From Oligoflexia bacterium (GTDB taxonomy: Bacteria > Bdellovibrionota > UBA1018 > CAIPTA01 > JAALKR01), in the NCBI GenBank assembly GCA_011087955.1, contig JAALKR010000002.1:45133-109132 (forward strand): DNA of 64,000 nucleotides. The letters run 5' to 3'. Of this stretch, positions 1 to 8,728 are shown piece after piece. The position numbers were made by a program, and so were the translations under genes. Each line of letters starts with the position of its first letter. Positions within the stretch are counted from its first letter, which is position 1. Under the pieces are notes generated by a model. It did no database searches and had not been told where the DNA came from. It saw only the letters and a list, made by a program, of their open reading frames with translations.

Positions 1-89
1 CCGTAGCAGGAGTGCTTGCCGCCGGAGTAGTACTTGTTGCCTCACCCGTAGCAGGAGTGCTTGCCGCCGGAGTAGTACTTGTTGCCTCA
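1..89. repeat. 45-bp tandem repeat, two copies, coding for a Thr/Ala/Pro linker
   Basis: Bases 45-89 repeat bases 1-44 exactly; the first copy lacks its first base at the window edge. The unit is 45 bp, so the copies are in frame and encode a 15-residue Ser/Thr/Ala/Pro linker just after the signal peptide of the pilP-position gene. More copies may lie to the left of the window. Confidence 0.95.
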
Positions 90-184
90 CCTGCAGTGGC
101 GCCGGCCCCCGTGCTAGTTTCCTGTGCATAGACACCCACTGCCAGGGCAACTGCAAGAAAAATTAAAAATAAAAATCGATGCAT
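1..184 (-). CDS. Secreted protein at the pilP position, N-terminal part only
   Basis: This is the 5' end of a gene that runs off the left edge of the window. It starts at the ATG at 184-182, one base after the pilO stop. The first residues (MHRFLFLIFLAVALAVGVYAQ) form a signal peptide with likely cleavage after YA or AQ. The mature part begins as a Thr/Ala/Ser/Pro-rich linker made of a 15-residue unit present twice. In PilMNOPQ operons the gene after pilO is pilP, an inner-membrane lipoprotein that links PilNO to the PilQ secretin, and pilQ follows. No lipobox cysteine is visible here, so a PilQ-like or fused secretin-pilotin protein is also possible. The position in the operon supports a role in the type IV pilus; the exact identity cannot be settled from 61 codons. 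Confidence 0.6.
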   Translation of the reverse strand, partial: MHRFLFLIFLAVALAVGVYAQETSTGAGATAGEATSTTPAASTPATGEATSTTPAASTPAT

Positions 185-185
185 A

Positions 186-815
186 CTAATCAATCCTAAA
201 TGCGAGAAGCTTTACACTTCCCTCAATTGCGATATAAGACTTTTCGCCTCCATATAACCGTGCTCCTGACATCGCGCCAGTTGTGCCCTTCAAAGTAATT
301 TTTTCACCACTTCCTGATGCCCTCACTTTCACCTCAACCACACCCACCAGTTGCTTTAGTCTTGAAAGTCGGTCTAAAAAAATAAATAGCTGAAGAAAAG
401 AGCTTCTCGTAGTTATATCGATACTTCGCTCGAAGTAGAGCTCGCGCTTTGTATCGCTACTTGCAGGTGTGATCTTCTTCACCTCCAACCCAACTTGCTT
501 TGCTTCAAACAAAAGATCATTTAATAATTCAGGAATATTAAGCATCTTTGGTAGCCCGGCGCGCTCTGTTCGAAGCTTTGCCTCAAGCTCAGCAATATCT
601 TCCCTCTTTTTCTTGAGTTGCCCTTCAAATTCTTCCGCTTCTAGAATTTTATCCTGGAGATTCTTAATTTCAACCTTCGCACCTTTACGCCTAGTCTTTG
701 CCTGCTCAAGCTGAGAACGGTCTTGGAAAAAGACGCAATATGCACCCCAAGCAGCCACAATTGAAATGACCACTAACCAGGAGATTTTTGAAAATATTTC
801 CTGTAATTGATTCAT
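186..815 (-). CDS. pilO: Type IV pilus inner-membrane platform protein PilO
   Basis: The protein has 209 residues. It has a short cytoplasmic N-terminus, one membrane segment at about residues 12-30, a heptad-rich coiled coil at about 33-90, and a compact periplasmic domain to the end. This is the PilO architecture. PilO pairs with PilN in the periplasm to form the alignment complex that links the PilM-bound motor to PilP and PilQ. The gene lies 6 bases after pilN and one base before the pilP-position gene, so all are probably one transcript. Sequence conservation in this family is low, so the call rests on topology, length and gene order. Confidence 0.88.
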   Translation of the reverse strand: MNQLQEIFSKISWLVVISIVAAWGAYCVFFQDRSQLEQAKTRRKGAKVEIKNLQDKILEAEEFEGQLKKKREDIAELEAKLRTERAGLPKMLNIPELLNDLLFEAKQVGLEVKKITPASSDTKRELYFERSIDITTRSSFLQLFIFLDRLSRLKQLVGVVEVKVRASGSGEKITLKGTTGAMSGARLYGGEKSYIAIEGSVKLLAFRID

Positions 816-821
816 TATACC

Positions 822-1541
822 CTAAGCCTTGCCCTCTGGCTTTTTCTTCTCTTTTTCCTTTCCCTTTTCCTTTTCCTTTTCCTTGCCAAAATCCTGATTT
901 ATGGTGATTTGGACTTCAAAACTCTTAATCTTCTGCAGCGACTTTGGTATGCCTTCAATTTGATTCGAGGCAAGTTTTGAATTAACCGCGACAAGTTTTA
1001 CGTCTGTAAAAACTTGACTTTGTTTTAATCCTGACACGAATTCATTGATGGGAATAAATTCCCAAGACTCCCCTTGGAGCTTCAGCTTTGCCCCTGAAAA
1101 ATCGGCGTTCTTAATCCAGACTTCTTTAGGAATAAGCAGGCTCACCGTATCCATTACCCTGAATGCAGAATATCGCTCCTGTTTCAATTTAGAAATAATT
1201 TTTATCTTCCGTTTAATTTCCTCCTCTTTTTCGGCCATCGCTTTCATTTCTTCACGAATTGATTGTTTCGCCTTTAATTCTAGGCGTAGTTTTTCTAATT
1301 GAGTATTCATTTTAGCGATCTCTACATTTACTTCATCGATCTCCTTTTGCAAAAAATGAGCGGGGATGGCTGCACCAAGATATATTCCGACTACAATGCA
1401 GATAGTTTTAAGTAAAATAACACGAAGTTTAGCTAGCTCCTCAGTGGAAACCTCGGTGAGACCAAGAGGCCCCAAGACCTCGGCCAGGACTCCGGACGCT
1501 ATCCATTTTGATTTCATCTGTAGCAGATTTATTCTCAGCAT
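822..1541 (-). CDS. pilN: Type IV pilus assembly protein PilN
   Basis: The protein has 239 residues. The N-terminus begins MLRINLLQ, which fits the conserved PilN cytoplasmic tail that docks into PilM. One membrane segment lies at about residues 45-65, followed by a coiled coil (about 68-120) and a periplasmic ferredoxin-like domain. The last 20 or so residues are an unusual Lys/Glu run (KEKEKEKGKEKEKKKPEG) that is not typical of the family. It is encoded by a purine-rich low-complexity tract at 835-885. The gene starts three bases after the pilM stop. The role is assembly of the pilus platform with PilM and PilO. Confidence 0.9.
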   Translation of the reverse strand: MLRINLLQMKSKWIASGVLAEVLGPLGLTEVSTEELAKLRVILLKTICIVVGIYLGAAIPAHFLQKEIDEVNVEIAKMNTQLEKLRLELKAKQSIREEMKAMAEKEEEIKRKIKIISKLKQERYSAFRVMDTVSLLIPKEVWIKNADFSGAKLKLQGESWEFIPINEFVSGLKQSQVFTDVKLVAVNSKLASNQIEGIPKSLQKIKSFEVQITINQDFGKEKEKEKGKEKEKKKPEGKA

Positions 1542-1544
1542 CCC

Positions 1545-2597
1545 TTACTCAAAATTCCTCATTGCCAAACCCATTGGCACAGCTGCACTGGATGCAATCG
1601 CTGCAATAAACTCATCATTATACACCTGTGAGTTATAGCCAATTCGCTCAAAGGGGTTTAAATAGTACACAGGCAAGCCGAGCATGTCTTCTAGCGCACT
1701 TGTCAGACCAGGCATTTTACATGCCCCACCACAAACATAAGCGCCTGTAATCGGATAATCAGCATTTGATGCAATAAAAAAATCTAAGCTTCTACGCAAT
1801 TCAAGGCCGATATTTTCTGAAACTGTATTTATAGCCTCTAGCACTTCTTTTGGGATTTGCTCAGAGGTCGCCGCATCAATCTTCAAAATTTCTGCTTCTT
1901 CAAACGACACCCCAAGTTTATCCTGAATTTCTTGCGTTAAATTTTTTCCGCCGACTGCGATATCTCGCATGAATAGCGTTGTCTCTTGCGTAACTATATT
2001 AATTTTTGTCATGGCTGCGCCAAGATCAATAAGCACACTAAAAGTATTTTCTGACACGTCATAATTTTCCCAGTAAATATTTGCTAACGCGAATGCATCC
2101 ACATCTAGAATTTGAGGATCGAATCCGGCATCACGAATTGTGGTCAATCGCTTTTCAATAAAGTCTTTTTTTGCTGCAACTAAGATAAGCTCAATCTGCC
2201 CATGATCGCCATCTGCATTCACGATCTCGTAGTCCATATTAATTTCAGCCATATCGAATGGGATATATTGCTCAGCCTCCCAATAAATTTGATCATCTAG
2301 CTCCCTCAGTGGAACTTTTGGAATGGAAATATGTTTTACGATAAGTGATGATCCACAAACGGATGTGCAAACTGGAGACGCAGCAATATTCAATTCGTTG
2401 GCAAGAGTTTTAATACTATCCACAACAGACGTGTGATTCAGAACTTCACCATCAACGATTGAGTCTTCCGGTAATCCAACTGCACCGAACGAGGCAAGGT
2501 GAAGTCCGCCGCGCTTCTTTTCAAGTTCTACAATCTTGACTGCATTCGAACCGACATCTAATCCTACAATGTTTTGCTTTGCACTAATTCCAAACAA
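1545..2597 (-). CDS. pilM: Type IV pilus actin-like ATPase PilM
   Basis: PilM is a cytoplasmic FtsA/actin-fold protein that binds the PilN N-terminus and connects the pilus motor to the membrane platform. The phosphate-1 loop motif VGLDVGSNAVKIVEL lies near the N-terminus, and a second actin-fold motif (VLIDLGAAMTKINI) lies at about residues 188-201. The adenosine motif YVCGGACKMPGL is near residue 290. I place the start at the TTG at 2597. It has the run GGAGGGG six bases upstream and gives MFGISAKQ, the usual PilM opening. A longer version starting at the TTG at 2612 would put this ribosome site inside the gene. Length is then 350 residues, normal for the family. It is the first visible gene of the pil operon. 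Confidence 0.93.
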   Translation of the reverse strand: MFGISAKQNIVGLDVGSNAVKIVELEKKRGGLHLASFGAVGLPEDSIVDGEVLNHTSVVDSIKTLANELNIAASPVCTSVCGSSLIVKHISIPKVPLRELDDQIYWEAEQYIPFDMAEINMDYEIVNADGDHGQIELILVAAKKDFIEKRLTTIRDAGFDPQILDVDAFALANIYWENYDVSENTFSVLIDLGAAMTKINIVTQETTLFMRDIAVGGKNLTQEIQDKLGVSFEEAEILKIDAATSEQIPKEVLEAINTVSENIGLELRRSLDFFIASNADYPITGAYVCGGACKMPGLTSALEDMLGLPVYYLNPFERIGYNSQVYNDEFIAAIASSAAVPMGLAMRNFE

Positions 2598-2645
2598 CTT
2601 GAACCCCTCCAATGGGTTTTCTGCGCCTATTTTATACCTATTAAA

Positions 2646-2674
2646 ATTATATGTCTGCGTCGCAACAAGAACAA
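2646..2674 (-). promoter_or_regulatory. Probable sigma-70 promoter of the pil operon
   Basis: On the minus strand a perfect TATAAT (2651-2646) lies 17 bases after a weak -35 hexamer TTGTTC (2674-2669). It is about 50 bases upstream of the pilM start. A second AT-rich block (TATAAAAT) follows. The -10 match is strong and the -35 poor. Confidence 0.45.
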
Positions 2675-2766
2675 GAAATCCCCATGGAATTCGACAGTTT
2701 TCCGACGAGGCGCGAACACTTTATCTAAATTAGCTCATTGCGTTATTACTTTACCCACTCAAATGA

Positions 2767-3513
2767 CTAGAATTCGTCGTCATCCCGAGCGTAAGTGGGC
2801 GTTTGGCGACCAGTTGCCTCTTCAACAGTTGTACCACTATCACCATCATCGATATTGAAATCATCGTCGCTATCGCTAAGCTCTAGATCTGCTACAACCT
2901 TTGTCCATTCTTTCTCAGAGGCCAAATCATTTTTAATGGCGTCTAGATACTTGTCTGGATACTTGGCCACCAATTCTTCAACATAACCATCTAGCTGCCC
3001 AGCAGCCAAAATTGATTCTTTCTTCTTAATCCGGCGCCAATTCTTAATATAATGTAGACGACAGTATCCCTGAATCACCGCTAAGTGTTCACAACCTGGT
3101 TCGCGACAACGTTTAGCTTCGTTAACAGCAATAGATTCCTGAATTTTTCTCTCTTGGTCAACGGCTGCAAGCTTCTTAACCGTCGATTTTGCATCTATTT
3201 TTGCCTTATCTTTGGCCTTAGATAGCAAGACTTTTTTCGCAGCTTTTTTTGCTGGGGCTGCTGCTGGCTTTGCTACGACTTTTTTCACTACTTTTTTTAC
3301 AACTTTTTTTGCAACCTTCTTCGCCGCTTTTATTGGAGCTGCCTTACTCACAGCCTTTTTCTTGACTGCTCCCTTTCTGAACGCTTTAACCTTTTTTGCA
3401 GTCTTCTTTGCAGTCTTCTTTGCAACCTTTTTGACAGCCTTTTTTGCAGCCTTTTTTGCAGCCTTTTTTGCAGCCTTTTTTGCAGCCTTTTTTGCAGCCT
3501 TTTTTGCTGGCAT
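2767..3513 (-). CDS. Histone H1-like Lys/Ala-rich DNA-binding protein with a C-terminal Cys/His motif domain
   Basis: The protein has 248 residues and starts at the ATG at 3513, with AGGAG seven bases upstream; the frame stays open further upstream but has no better start. Residues 1 to about 110 are a very basic AAKK/VAKK repeat tail like eukaryotic H1 or bacterial H1-like proteins, expected to bind DNA non-specifically and compact the nucleoid. After this comes a folded region with Cys-x4-Cys-x9-Cys-x2-His (CREPGCEH...GYCRLH, about residues 143-162), a plausible zinc site, then a helical stretch KNWRRIKKKE and an acidic Asp-rich tail. H1-like tails joined to this kind of domain occur, as far as I recall, in deltaproteobacterial relatives. 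The DNA-binding role is well supported; the function of the C-terminal domain is unknown. Confidence 0.8.
   Translation of the reverse strand: MPAKKAAKKAAKKAAKKAAKKAAKKAVKKVAKKTAKKTAKKVKAFRKGAVKKKAVSKAAPIKAAKKVAKKVVKKVVKKVVAKPAAAPAKKAAKKVLLSKAKDKAKIDAKSTVKKLAAVDQERKIQESIAVNEAKRCREPGCEHLAVIQGYCRLHYIKNWRRIKKKESILAAGQLDGYVEELVAKYPDKYLDAIKNDLASEKEWTKVVADLELSDSDDDFNIDDGDSGTTVEEATGRQTPTYARDDDEF
3433..3508. repeat. 12-bp tandem repeat coding for AAKK units
   Basis: The unit GCAGCCTTTTTT (plus strand) recurs about six times in a row with almost no variation. It encodes the AAKK repeats of the histone-like protein on the minus strand. Near-identity of the codons suggests recent copy-number change by slippage. 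Confidence 0.9.
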
Positions 3514-3551
3514 TGTGTCACTCCTAAGCAACAGTAGTCGATGTACCAAAA

Positions 3552-3581
3552 AGTAATTGCAGGTGGCGAACTTGAAGTCAA
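3552..3581 (-). promoter_or_regulatory. Possible promoter of the histone-like gene
   Basis: Minus-strand TTGACT (3581-3576) is followed after 18 bases by ATTACT (3557-3552), about 40 bases upstream of the start codon. The -35 is good and the -10 weak. The rest of the 223-base gap up to pcnB shows no other clear signal. Confidence 0.3.
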
Positions 3582-3736
3582 GGTAATTACTAGCAAATCT
3601 GTCGCCCAATTACGGGTTATTTGTGGTATGGGTATTTAAATCCCTTTGGAAATTTCAGGTTTCCGGGAGACCCAGAGAGTGATGAGCTGCCGAGGCGCAA
3701 ATGGTTGTGCTAAGCCCTTATTATTAAATTGGTTTT

Positions 3737-5749
3737 ATGATGATCAACAAAGACGCGATAGATCCCCACGCACTCAATTTTTTCCATATGCTGAAATCTG
3801 CAGGGTTTTCTGCCTATTTCGTCGGCGGCGCTGTTCGAGACTTACTCCTCGGCAAAAGCCCCAAGGACTTCGATATAGCAACAAATGCCACTCCGCATCA
3901 AATAAAGCGCGTAATTCCTCATGGGAAGATTATTGGCCGCAGATTCCGGCACGTTATGCTGGAAAAAGGGGGGGGGCGCTACGAGATTGTAACCTTCCGA
4001 GGACCAGTTGTTGAAAAGGATGACTCCAGGAAGGCGAGAAAGCGCTACCCAGACCTGAACCAGTTTGGCAACGCCGAACAGGACGCCTCTCGAAGAGACT
4101 TTACTATTAATGCTTTATTTTATGATCCGGACGCAAATGAACTGGTTGATTATGTTGGTGGTAAGGTTGATGTAGACAACAGAATTGTTCGCACAATTGG
4201 CAACGCGGCCGACCGAATGAAGGATGATCCAATTCGTATTTTGCGGGCCATTCGCCATAAGGTGAAATTAGATCTGGGTTACAGCCCAGATCTAACGGAT
4301 GCAATTGCTTCAACGTCAAATGAGCTCTCCACTACTTCTAAAGATCGTATTCGTGAAGAAGTGTTAAAGGTCTGTGCAGACCGAACCTTGGGCTCTTTTC
4401 TATCTGAATCAAAGCGCCTACAGGTGTTGAATGAATTTGCTCCTTGGTTTGAGGAGCTCAGTAATGACGAATGGGATTATTCAGTCAGACTATGGGACGA
4501 GTATTCTAAATGGGACGATGACAAGGACTTACCGATTCAAGTCGGCTTGTCCATCATGATGTTCCCAACCGTTCAGAAAATAATCCTTACTGCATTTGAA
4601 GAACGCATCCCAACAGAAAAACGTAAAGCAGGAATGCTTCCAGACATGAAATTCTTCTTGGGCTCTGAAAAAATTCGAGCTTGGCTTTTACGAACTCTTC
4701 GTGTTTCAAAAATTCAAACGGATATGATTTTGCGAGCATGTTTTTATGCAAGCCGTATGAGCGGGAAGTGGCTCGAGGACGGAGCCCCACCCAAAAAAAT
4801 TGAGGGACGACTGCGCCAACAAAAAGGGGCTTTCGTTGGCGCTCTTATCGCCGCCCTCCATCTGAAGGCCAGTAATAAAGAAGCTCCTCCGTGGATATTG
4901 TCTTTAGCCGAAAACCTTTGGAAGCAAAGCGGAAACCGGCAAAGGCCGGTTCAAGGCCACCGGAAGGACAGAGATAATAAAAAATGGAGAGAGCATCCAA
5001 AAGGCCATGGTGAGCGCAGCCAACACAAATCATATTCTAAATTCCGTGGAAACAGAGACAGGCAAGATGAGCATGAAGACAATGCACTACCGGTAGCACT
5101 CCCCATATTAGAGACCCCTTTGGAATGGAATGGCCCCCTTCATCCGCCAGCTCTACGACCAATTTTTAATGAGTCAAGCACTTCAAATAACTTACACCCG
5201 GGAAAGACGCTTCCATACCGACCATCAGGAATTCCGCTTCCTCCGGTAGATCGTGCAATCGAATCGTCTTACGTAGTTAAGAACTATAAGCCTGAATTCC
5301 CACCGCAAAATTCTTCACAAAATTCGGATGATGAAGATGAAATAGCCAACCAAAATTCAACCGCGCAAAAACGCGAGGGGCGCCGTGGCTCCGGCGGCCA
5401 CAAAAATCATCGTCCTGGTGGACAAGGAACGCGTGAAGCTAAATCCAATCAAAAAAATAATGAAAGTAAAGGTAATGTGGCTCCATCTCGCGATGAGTCT
5501 GAAGGGAAATCAGAATATAACGAAGACAATATTGGAAATCTGATCGATGGCCCAGCAACTTCCGGCTATTCTAGCCCTCTTAGTGGCGACGACCTCAACA
5601 ATAGCGAAATGCTAACTTCACATATGAGTTGTTCTCGTAGTATGCGTAAAGAGACAGGAAGCTCTAATAAAAGCAGCTCTCAAAAGGGTGGCCGCAATAA
5701 CAGGGGTGGAAAAAGAAAAAGCGGGAATAAAGCCAGCTCTAGAAGCTAA
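3737..5749 (+). CDS. pcnB: Poly(A) polymerase I with a long basic C-terminal tail
   Basis: Residues 1 to about 230 are the class II nucleotidyltransferase and RNA-binding core. The signature GGAVRDLLLG is followed by the metal-binding DFDI, then RRDFTINALFYD, RTIGNAADRMKDDPIRILRAIR and the neck helix, as in PcnB and CCA-adding enzymes. PcnB adds poly(A) to RNA 3' ends and promotes decay. A CCA enzyme is less likely given the extended form and basic tail. The helical C-domain ends near residue 390. The remaining 280 residues are low-complexity, rich in Lys, Arg, Asn, Gly and Ser, and look disordered; most bacterial PcnB proteins are about 450-500 residues. No strong ribosome site precedes the ATG pair at 3737/3740. 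serB follows after one base. Confidence 0.88.
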   Translation: MMINKDAIDPHALNFFHMLKSAGFSAYFVGGAVRDLLLGKSPKDFDIATNATPHQIKRVIPHGKIIGRRFRHVMLEKGGGRYEIVTFRGPVVEKDDSRKARKRYPDLNQFGNAEQDASRRDFTINALFYDPDANELVDYVGGKVDVDNRIVRTIGNAADRMKDDPIRILRAIRHKVKLDLGYSPDLTDAIASTSNELSTTSKDRIREEVLKVCADRTLGSFLSESKRLQVLNEFAPWFEELSNDEWDYSVRLWDEYSKWDDDKDLPIQVGLSIMMFPTVQKIILTAFEERIPTEKRKAGMLPDMKFFLGSEKIRAWLLRTLRVSKIQTDMILRACFYASRMSGKWLEDGAPPKKIEGRLRQQKGAFVGALIAALHLKASNKEAPPWILSLAENLWKQSGNRQRPVQGHRKDRDNKKWREHPKGHGERSQHKSYSKFRGNRDRQDEHEDNALPVALPILETPLEWNGPLHPPALRPIFNESSTSNNLHPGKTLPYRPSGIPLPPVDRAIESSYVVKNYKPEFPPQNSSQNSDDEDEIANQNSTAQKREGRRGSGGHKNHRPGGQGTREAKSNQKNNESKGNVAPSRDESEGKSEYNEDNIGNLIDGPATSGYSSPLSGDDLNNSEMLTSHMSCSRSMRKETGSSNKSSSQKGGRNNRGGKRKSGNKASSRS

Positions 5750-5750
5750 C

Positions 5751-6971
5751 ATGAATTCTTTTCTTCTACATATTACCGGACAAGATAAGCCAGGCATCAC
5801 AGCACGGCTTATGGGAACGCTTGATGAGCTCTATATTCGAATTGTGGATATTGAACAAGCTGTGGTTCATAATTATCTATCCCTTCACGTAATGATTGAA
5901 AACTGTGGAAAGGATCTGAATTCACTGATTACTATCCTCCAAAATACTCTAGATGATTTCAGCGTAAACATTCGCGCTAAACAAGTTGAAGGTGGAACTG
6001 AGATCCCAGATCCAGCCAATCGCTTTGTAGCTACCGTAATTGCTAACGATGTAAGCCCCAAGTTCATTTTAAAAATTACTAGTACAGTTGCTCGCCTCCA
6101 GGCGAATATCGATTCTATTCGTAAACTTAATAATGGTGGGCTAGAAACAATTGAATTTATTTGTTCTACCAAATCTAAGCCTGACCTTGGTGCGATTACA
6201 AATTCTTTACTAAGTATCGCTGCAAATTATCCCGACGTTGATCTTGCTGTACAAAGAGAAAATCTCTATCGTAGATCTAAGCGAATGGTCGTTTTCGACA
6301 TGGACTCTACACTCCTAAAAGGTGAAGTTATTGACGAATTAGCCGAGCAGGCGGGGAAAAAAAACTTAGTAGCCACCATAACTAAGGAAGCTATGGAGGG
6401 TAGAATTGACTTCACCACATCATTACATAAACGAGTGAAGCAACTAAGAGGGCTAAAGCGAGCTGATTTAGAAGCAGTCGCAGCTCGGATGGAACTAAAT
6501 CCTGGAGCTAAAACCCTATTAAAGGTTCTTAAAAAATTAGGGTTTAAAATTGCGATAGTTAGCGGCGGATTCACTTATTTTGCTGAGCAATTAAAAGAAA
6601 AATTTGGGCTTCATTATGTTTGCGCTAATACGCTTGCGTTCAATGAAAACGATGAGCTTACTGGCGAAATTGACGGCCCTGCGATTGACGCCCAGAAAAA
6701 AGCGGATTTACTCGAGCTCTTGGCCCAACAGGAAGGAATCCTACTCGATCAAGTTATTGCTATTGGCGACGGAGCAAATGATCTATTGATGCTCGAGCGC
6801 GCCGGGCTTGGAATTGCATTTAATGCTAAACCAACTACCAAAGAAGGGGCAGATACTACGCTCACAAAGAAAGGGCTTACGTCCCTTCTTTACTTTCTTG
6901 GCATTACCGATAACGAAATCCGTGAAATGGGCTTTAAAATCACCGCTCTTCGTAGTCAGCAAGGGCTTTAA
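5751..6971 (+). CDS. serB: Phosphoserine phosphatase with N-terminal ACT domains
   Basis: SerB dephosphorylates phosphoserine in the last step of serine synthesis. It is a cytoplasmic HAD-family enzyme. The first 180 residues hold ACT-type regulatory folds (opening [16 protein letters not shown]). The HAD core follows: motif I FDMDSTLL at about residue 182 (nucleophile Asp183, acid/base Asp185), motif II SGGF, and motif [18 protein letters not shown] near residue 339. The start is the ATG at 5751, one base after the pcnB stop, and gives 406 residues, the length of double-ACT SerB forms. The stop overlaps the stop of nadA on the other strand by four bases. Confidence 0.95.
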   Translation: MNSFLLHITGQDKPGITARLMGTLDELYIRIVDIEQAVVHNYLSLHVMIENCGKDLNSLITILQNTLDDFSVNIRAKQVEGGTEIPDPANRFVATVIANDVSPKFILKITSTVARLQANIDSIRKLNNGGLETIEFICSTKSKPDLGAITNSLLSIAANYPDVDLAVQRENLYRRSKRMVVFDMDSTLLKGEVIDELAEQAGKKNLVATITKEAMEGRIDFTTSLHKRVKQLRGLKRADLEAVAARMELNPGAKTLLKVLKKLGFKIAIVSGGFTYFAEQLKEKFGLHYVCANTLAFNENDELTGEIDGPAIDAQKKADLLELLAQQEGILLDQVIAIGDGANDLLMLERAGLGIAFNAKPTTKEGADTTLTKKGLTSLLYFLGITDNEIREMGFKITALRSQQGL

Positions 6972-7882
6972 AGCTCTAGCATTTTCTGAATTGGGGCCAA
7001 CGCTCTTTCTCGCAACTCACAGGGCACATCAACTTCAGGCTTTAATGTCCTCAATGCATCACGGACCTTTTCTAGAGTATTCTTTTTCATGTGTGGGCAC
7101 TCATTACACGCACAATCATTATCTGGCGGCGCCGGTATATATTTCTTATTCAGCGTCTGCTTTTCCATTTGATGAATGATCCCAACTTCCGTTGCTACGA
7201 TGAAAGTGCTGGAAAAATCGTCCTCAACGAATTTCAATAACGCGGAGGTGGAGCCGATAAAATCAGCGTGCTGCAGAACGCGATCTTCACACTCTGGATG
7301 AGCAATTACTTTGGCATTTGGATGCTCTACCTTTAGCTGAAGCATCTTTTTCTCCGAAAATAGCTCATGTACAACACAAGTGCCATCCCAAAGCACCATG
7401 TCCCTGCCTGTCTGCTTAACAAGATAAGCCCCTAAATTTTTATCTGGGGCAAAGATGATCTTTTCATCGTCAGGAATTGAAGCAATAATTTTTTCCGCAT
7501 TTGAGCTTGTACAAATTATATTACTGAGCGCCTTCACCTCTGCCGTACAGTTGATATAGGAGACCACTATATGGTCAGGATGACTCCTAACAAACTCACC
7601 AAAACGATCTGCTGGGCAAGAATCTGCTAAACTGCAGCCTGCGTCCAAATCTGGGACAATTACTTTTTTTGTCGGATCGAGTATCTTGGCTGTTTCAGCC
7701 ATAAAATGTACGCCAGCAAAAAGAATAACATCTGCGTCTACATTGGCTGCCTTCTTTGAGAGCGCAAGACTATCACCAATAAAATCCGCAACATCTTGAA
7801 TATCCGGCTCTTGATAGTAATGTGCCAAAATAATCGCATTTTGCTTTTTCTTTAAGGCTTTAATCTCTTCAAATAGGTCCAT
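6968..7882 (-). CDS. nadA: Quinolinate synthase A
   Basis: NadA condenses iminoaspartate with dihydroxyacetone phosphate to quinolinate in de novo NAD synthesis and uses a [4Fe-4S] cluster. Family motifs are clear: [20 protein letters not shown] near the start, [36 protein letters not shown] and the C-terminal [15 protein letters not shown]. Cysteines in [19 protein letters not shown] and CNECPHM fit the three cluster ligands. I use the ATG at 7882, preceded by GGAG, rather than the upstream in-frame TTG, which has no ribosome site. Length is 304 residues, normal. It lies 39 bases downstream of rnpB on the same strand, so it may be reached by read-through from the rnpB promoter. Confidence 0.95.
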   Translation of the reverse strand: MDLFEEIKALKKKQNAIILAHYYQEPDIQDVADFIGDSLALSKKAANVDADVILFAGVHFMAETAKILDPTKKVIVPDLDAGCSLADSCPADRFGEFVRSHPDHIVVSYINCTAEVKALSNIICTSSNAEKIIASIPDDEKIIFAPDKNLGAYLVKQTGRDMVLWDGTCVVHELFSEKKMLQLKVEHPNAKVIAHPECEDRVLQHADFIGSTSALLKFVEDDFSSTFIVATEVGIIHQMEKQTLNKKYIPAPPDNDCACNECPHMKKNTLEKVRDALRTLKPEVDVPCELRERALAPIQKMLEL

Positions 7883-7921
7883 AGAACTCCACAAGGCAGA
7901 TAAAATAAAAATTGTAGAGCG

Positions 7922-8285
7922 GTGGAACTATAAGCCGGGTTCTGTGATCAAACTGAATACAGCCTAATCGGCAACCATTCATCTGGGACAAACGTTGCCG
8001 TTTGCCTCTAGCGAACCTACCCGTGTGCTTAAGCGAGCAACTCTAAGACGCACACCTATTTGGTCTTGCTCCAAACGGGGTTTACCAAGCCATATTGTCA
8101 CCAATATGCTGGTGGGCTCTTACCCCACCTTTTCACCCTTACCTAATAAATTAGGCGGTTTACTTTCTGCGGCACTTTCCGTCGCCCGGCTCTACAGCGG
8201 GCGCCTGGCCGTTAGCCAGCGTTTTGCTCTTCGGAGCCCGGACTTTCCTCCCTTAAACGAATCTAAGAGCGGCTGCCCGTTCCAC
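7922..8285 (-). ncRNA. rnpB: RNase P RNA, bacterial type A
   Basis: The minus strand carries the conserved core of the tRNA 5'-processing ribozyme. The 5' conserved block GAGGAAAGTCCGGGCTCC is at about 8254-8237. An ACAGAACCCGGCTTA block close to the 3' end (about 7945-7931) is the typical P4/3' conserved region. A GGTAAACC-like segment lies at about 8085. The ends pair as helix P1 (GTGGAAC at 8285-8279 with GTTCCAC at 7928-7922), which sets the boundaries. The length of about 364 nt fits type A. The 3' flank is T-rich but has no obvious terminator hairpin before nadA. Confidence 0.95.
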
Positions 8286-8292
8286 GTACCCA

Positions 8293-8321
8293 CTTATAAT
8301 GCAATTTCTTCACTTTCTGAA
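8293..8321 (-). promoter_or_regulatory. Probable rnpB promoter
   Basis: Minus-strand TATAAG (8298-8293) lies 17 bases after TTCAGA (8321-8316). The -10 ends about seven bases before the P1-defined 5' end of rnpB, the expected distance. It overlaps the 3' end of the upstream unknown gene. Confidence 0.5.
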
Positions 8322-8728
8322 TGAGAAAATTCATGAATTATAAAAAATTTAAACCCTCGCAACAACTGGATGCACTCATTGATTTGAGTTCGAGGCGATT
8401 TCCCTCTTCTAAAGCCTTCCTTTATCCGCTCAATTAATCTTGGATATGGCACACAAATTTCAATTTTCTCTTTCCGAAATCGTTTTAATTGCTGCAAACA
8501 GGCCAGAATCGCCTCCTCAAAAACCTGTTCTTCTTTATTTTCACGAAATGTTTTCTGGGTGATGAGGCTAAGTTTTTTAGTCACATCTGTATATTCTGTT
8601 CGGCAACTATATCGCCTACCTTTGCCTTCGTGCCGAACCTGAATCATCATAGTTCCTTGCGGGATAAATTTTTCTTTTGAATTCGTAAAAATTTCCAAGT
8701 GATCCCTTAAGTGAAGAAAGTGGCCCAT
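8294..8728 (-). CDS. Small protein of unknown function coupled to the Nif3-family gene
   Basis: I do not recognise this 144-residue protein. It has no signal peptide or membrane segment. It is basic and mixed alpha/beta in look: two short beta-like stretches (TMMIQVRHEGKGRRYSC), then a helix (EEQVFEEAILACLQQLKRF), another strand (KIEICVP) and a charged helical end. The order loosely recalls small RNase H-like folds, but catalytic acids cannot be assigned, so this is only a thought. Its ATG overlaps the stop of the Nif3-family gene as TAATG, which suggests translational coupling. Its 3' end carries the rnpB promoter. Confidence 0.6.
   Translation of the reverse strand: MGHFLHLRDHLEIFTNSKEKFIPQGTMMIQVRHEGKGRRYSCRTEYTDVTKKLSLITQKTFRENKEEQVFEEAILACLQQLKRFRKEKIEICVPYPRLIERIKEGFRRGKSPRTQINECIQLLRGFKFFIIHEFSHSESEEIAL

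Noticed and set aside
3212-3556. Open frame on the plus strand rich in Phe and Ala over the histone-like gene
   Set aside because: It is the antisense of the AAKK repeats; repeat DNA of this kind lacks stops on both strands. The minus-strand gene has a proper ribosome site and a folded C-terminal domain.
7995-8324. Open frame of 109 codons on the plus strand
   Set aside because: It lies entirely antisense to the RNase P RNA gene, whose conserved sequence explains the region.
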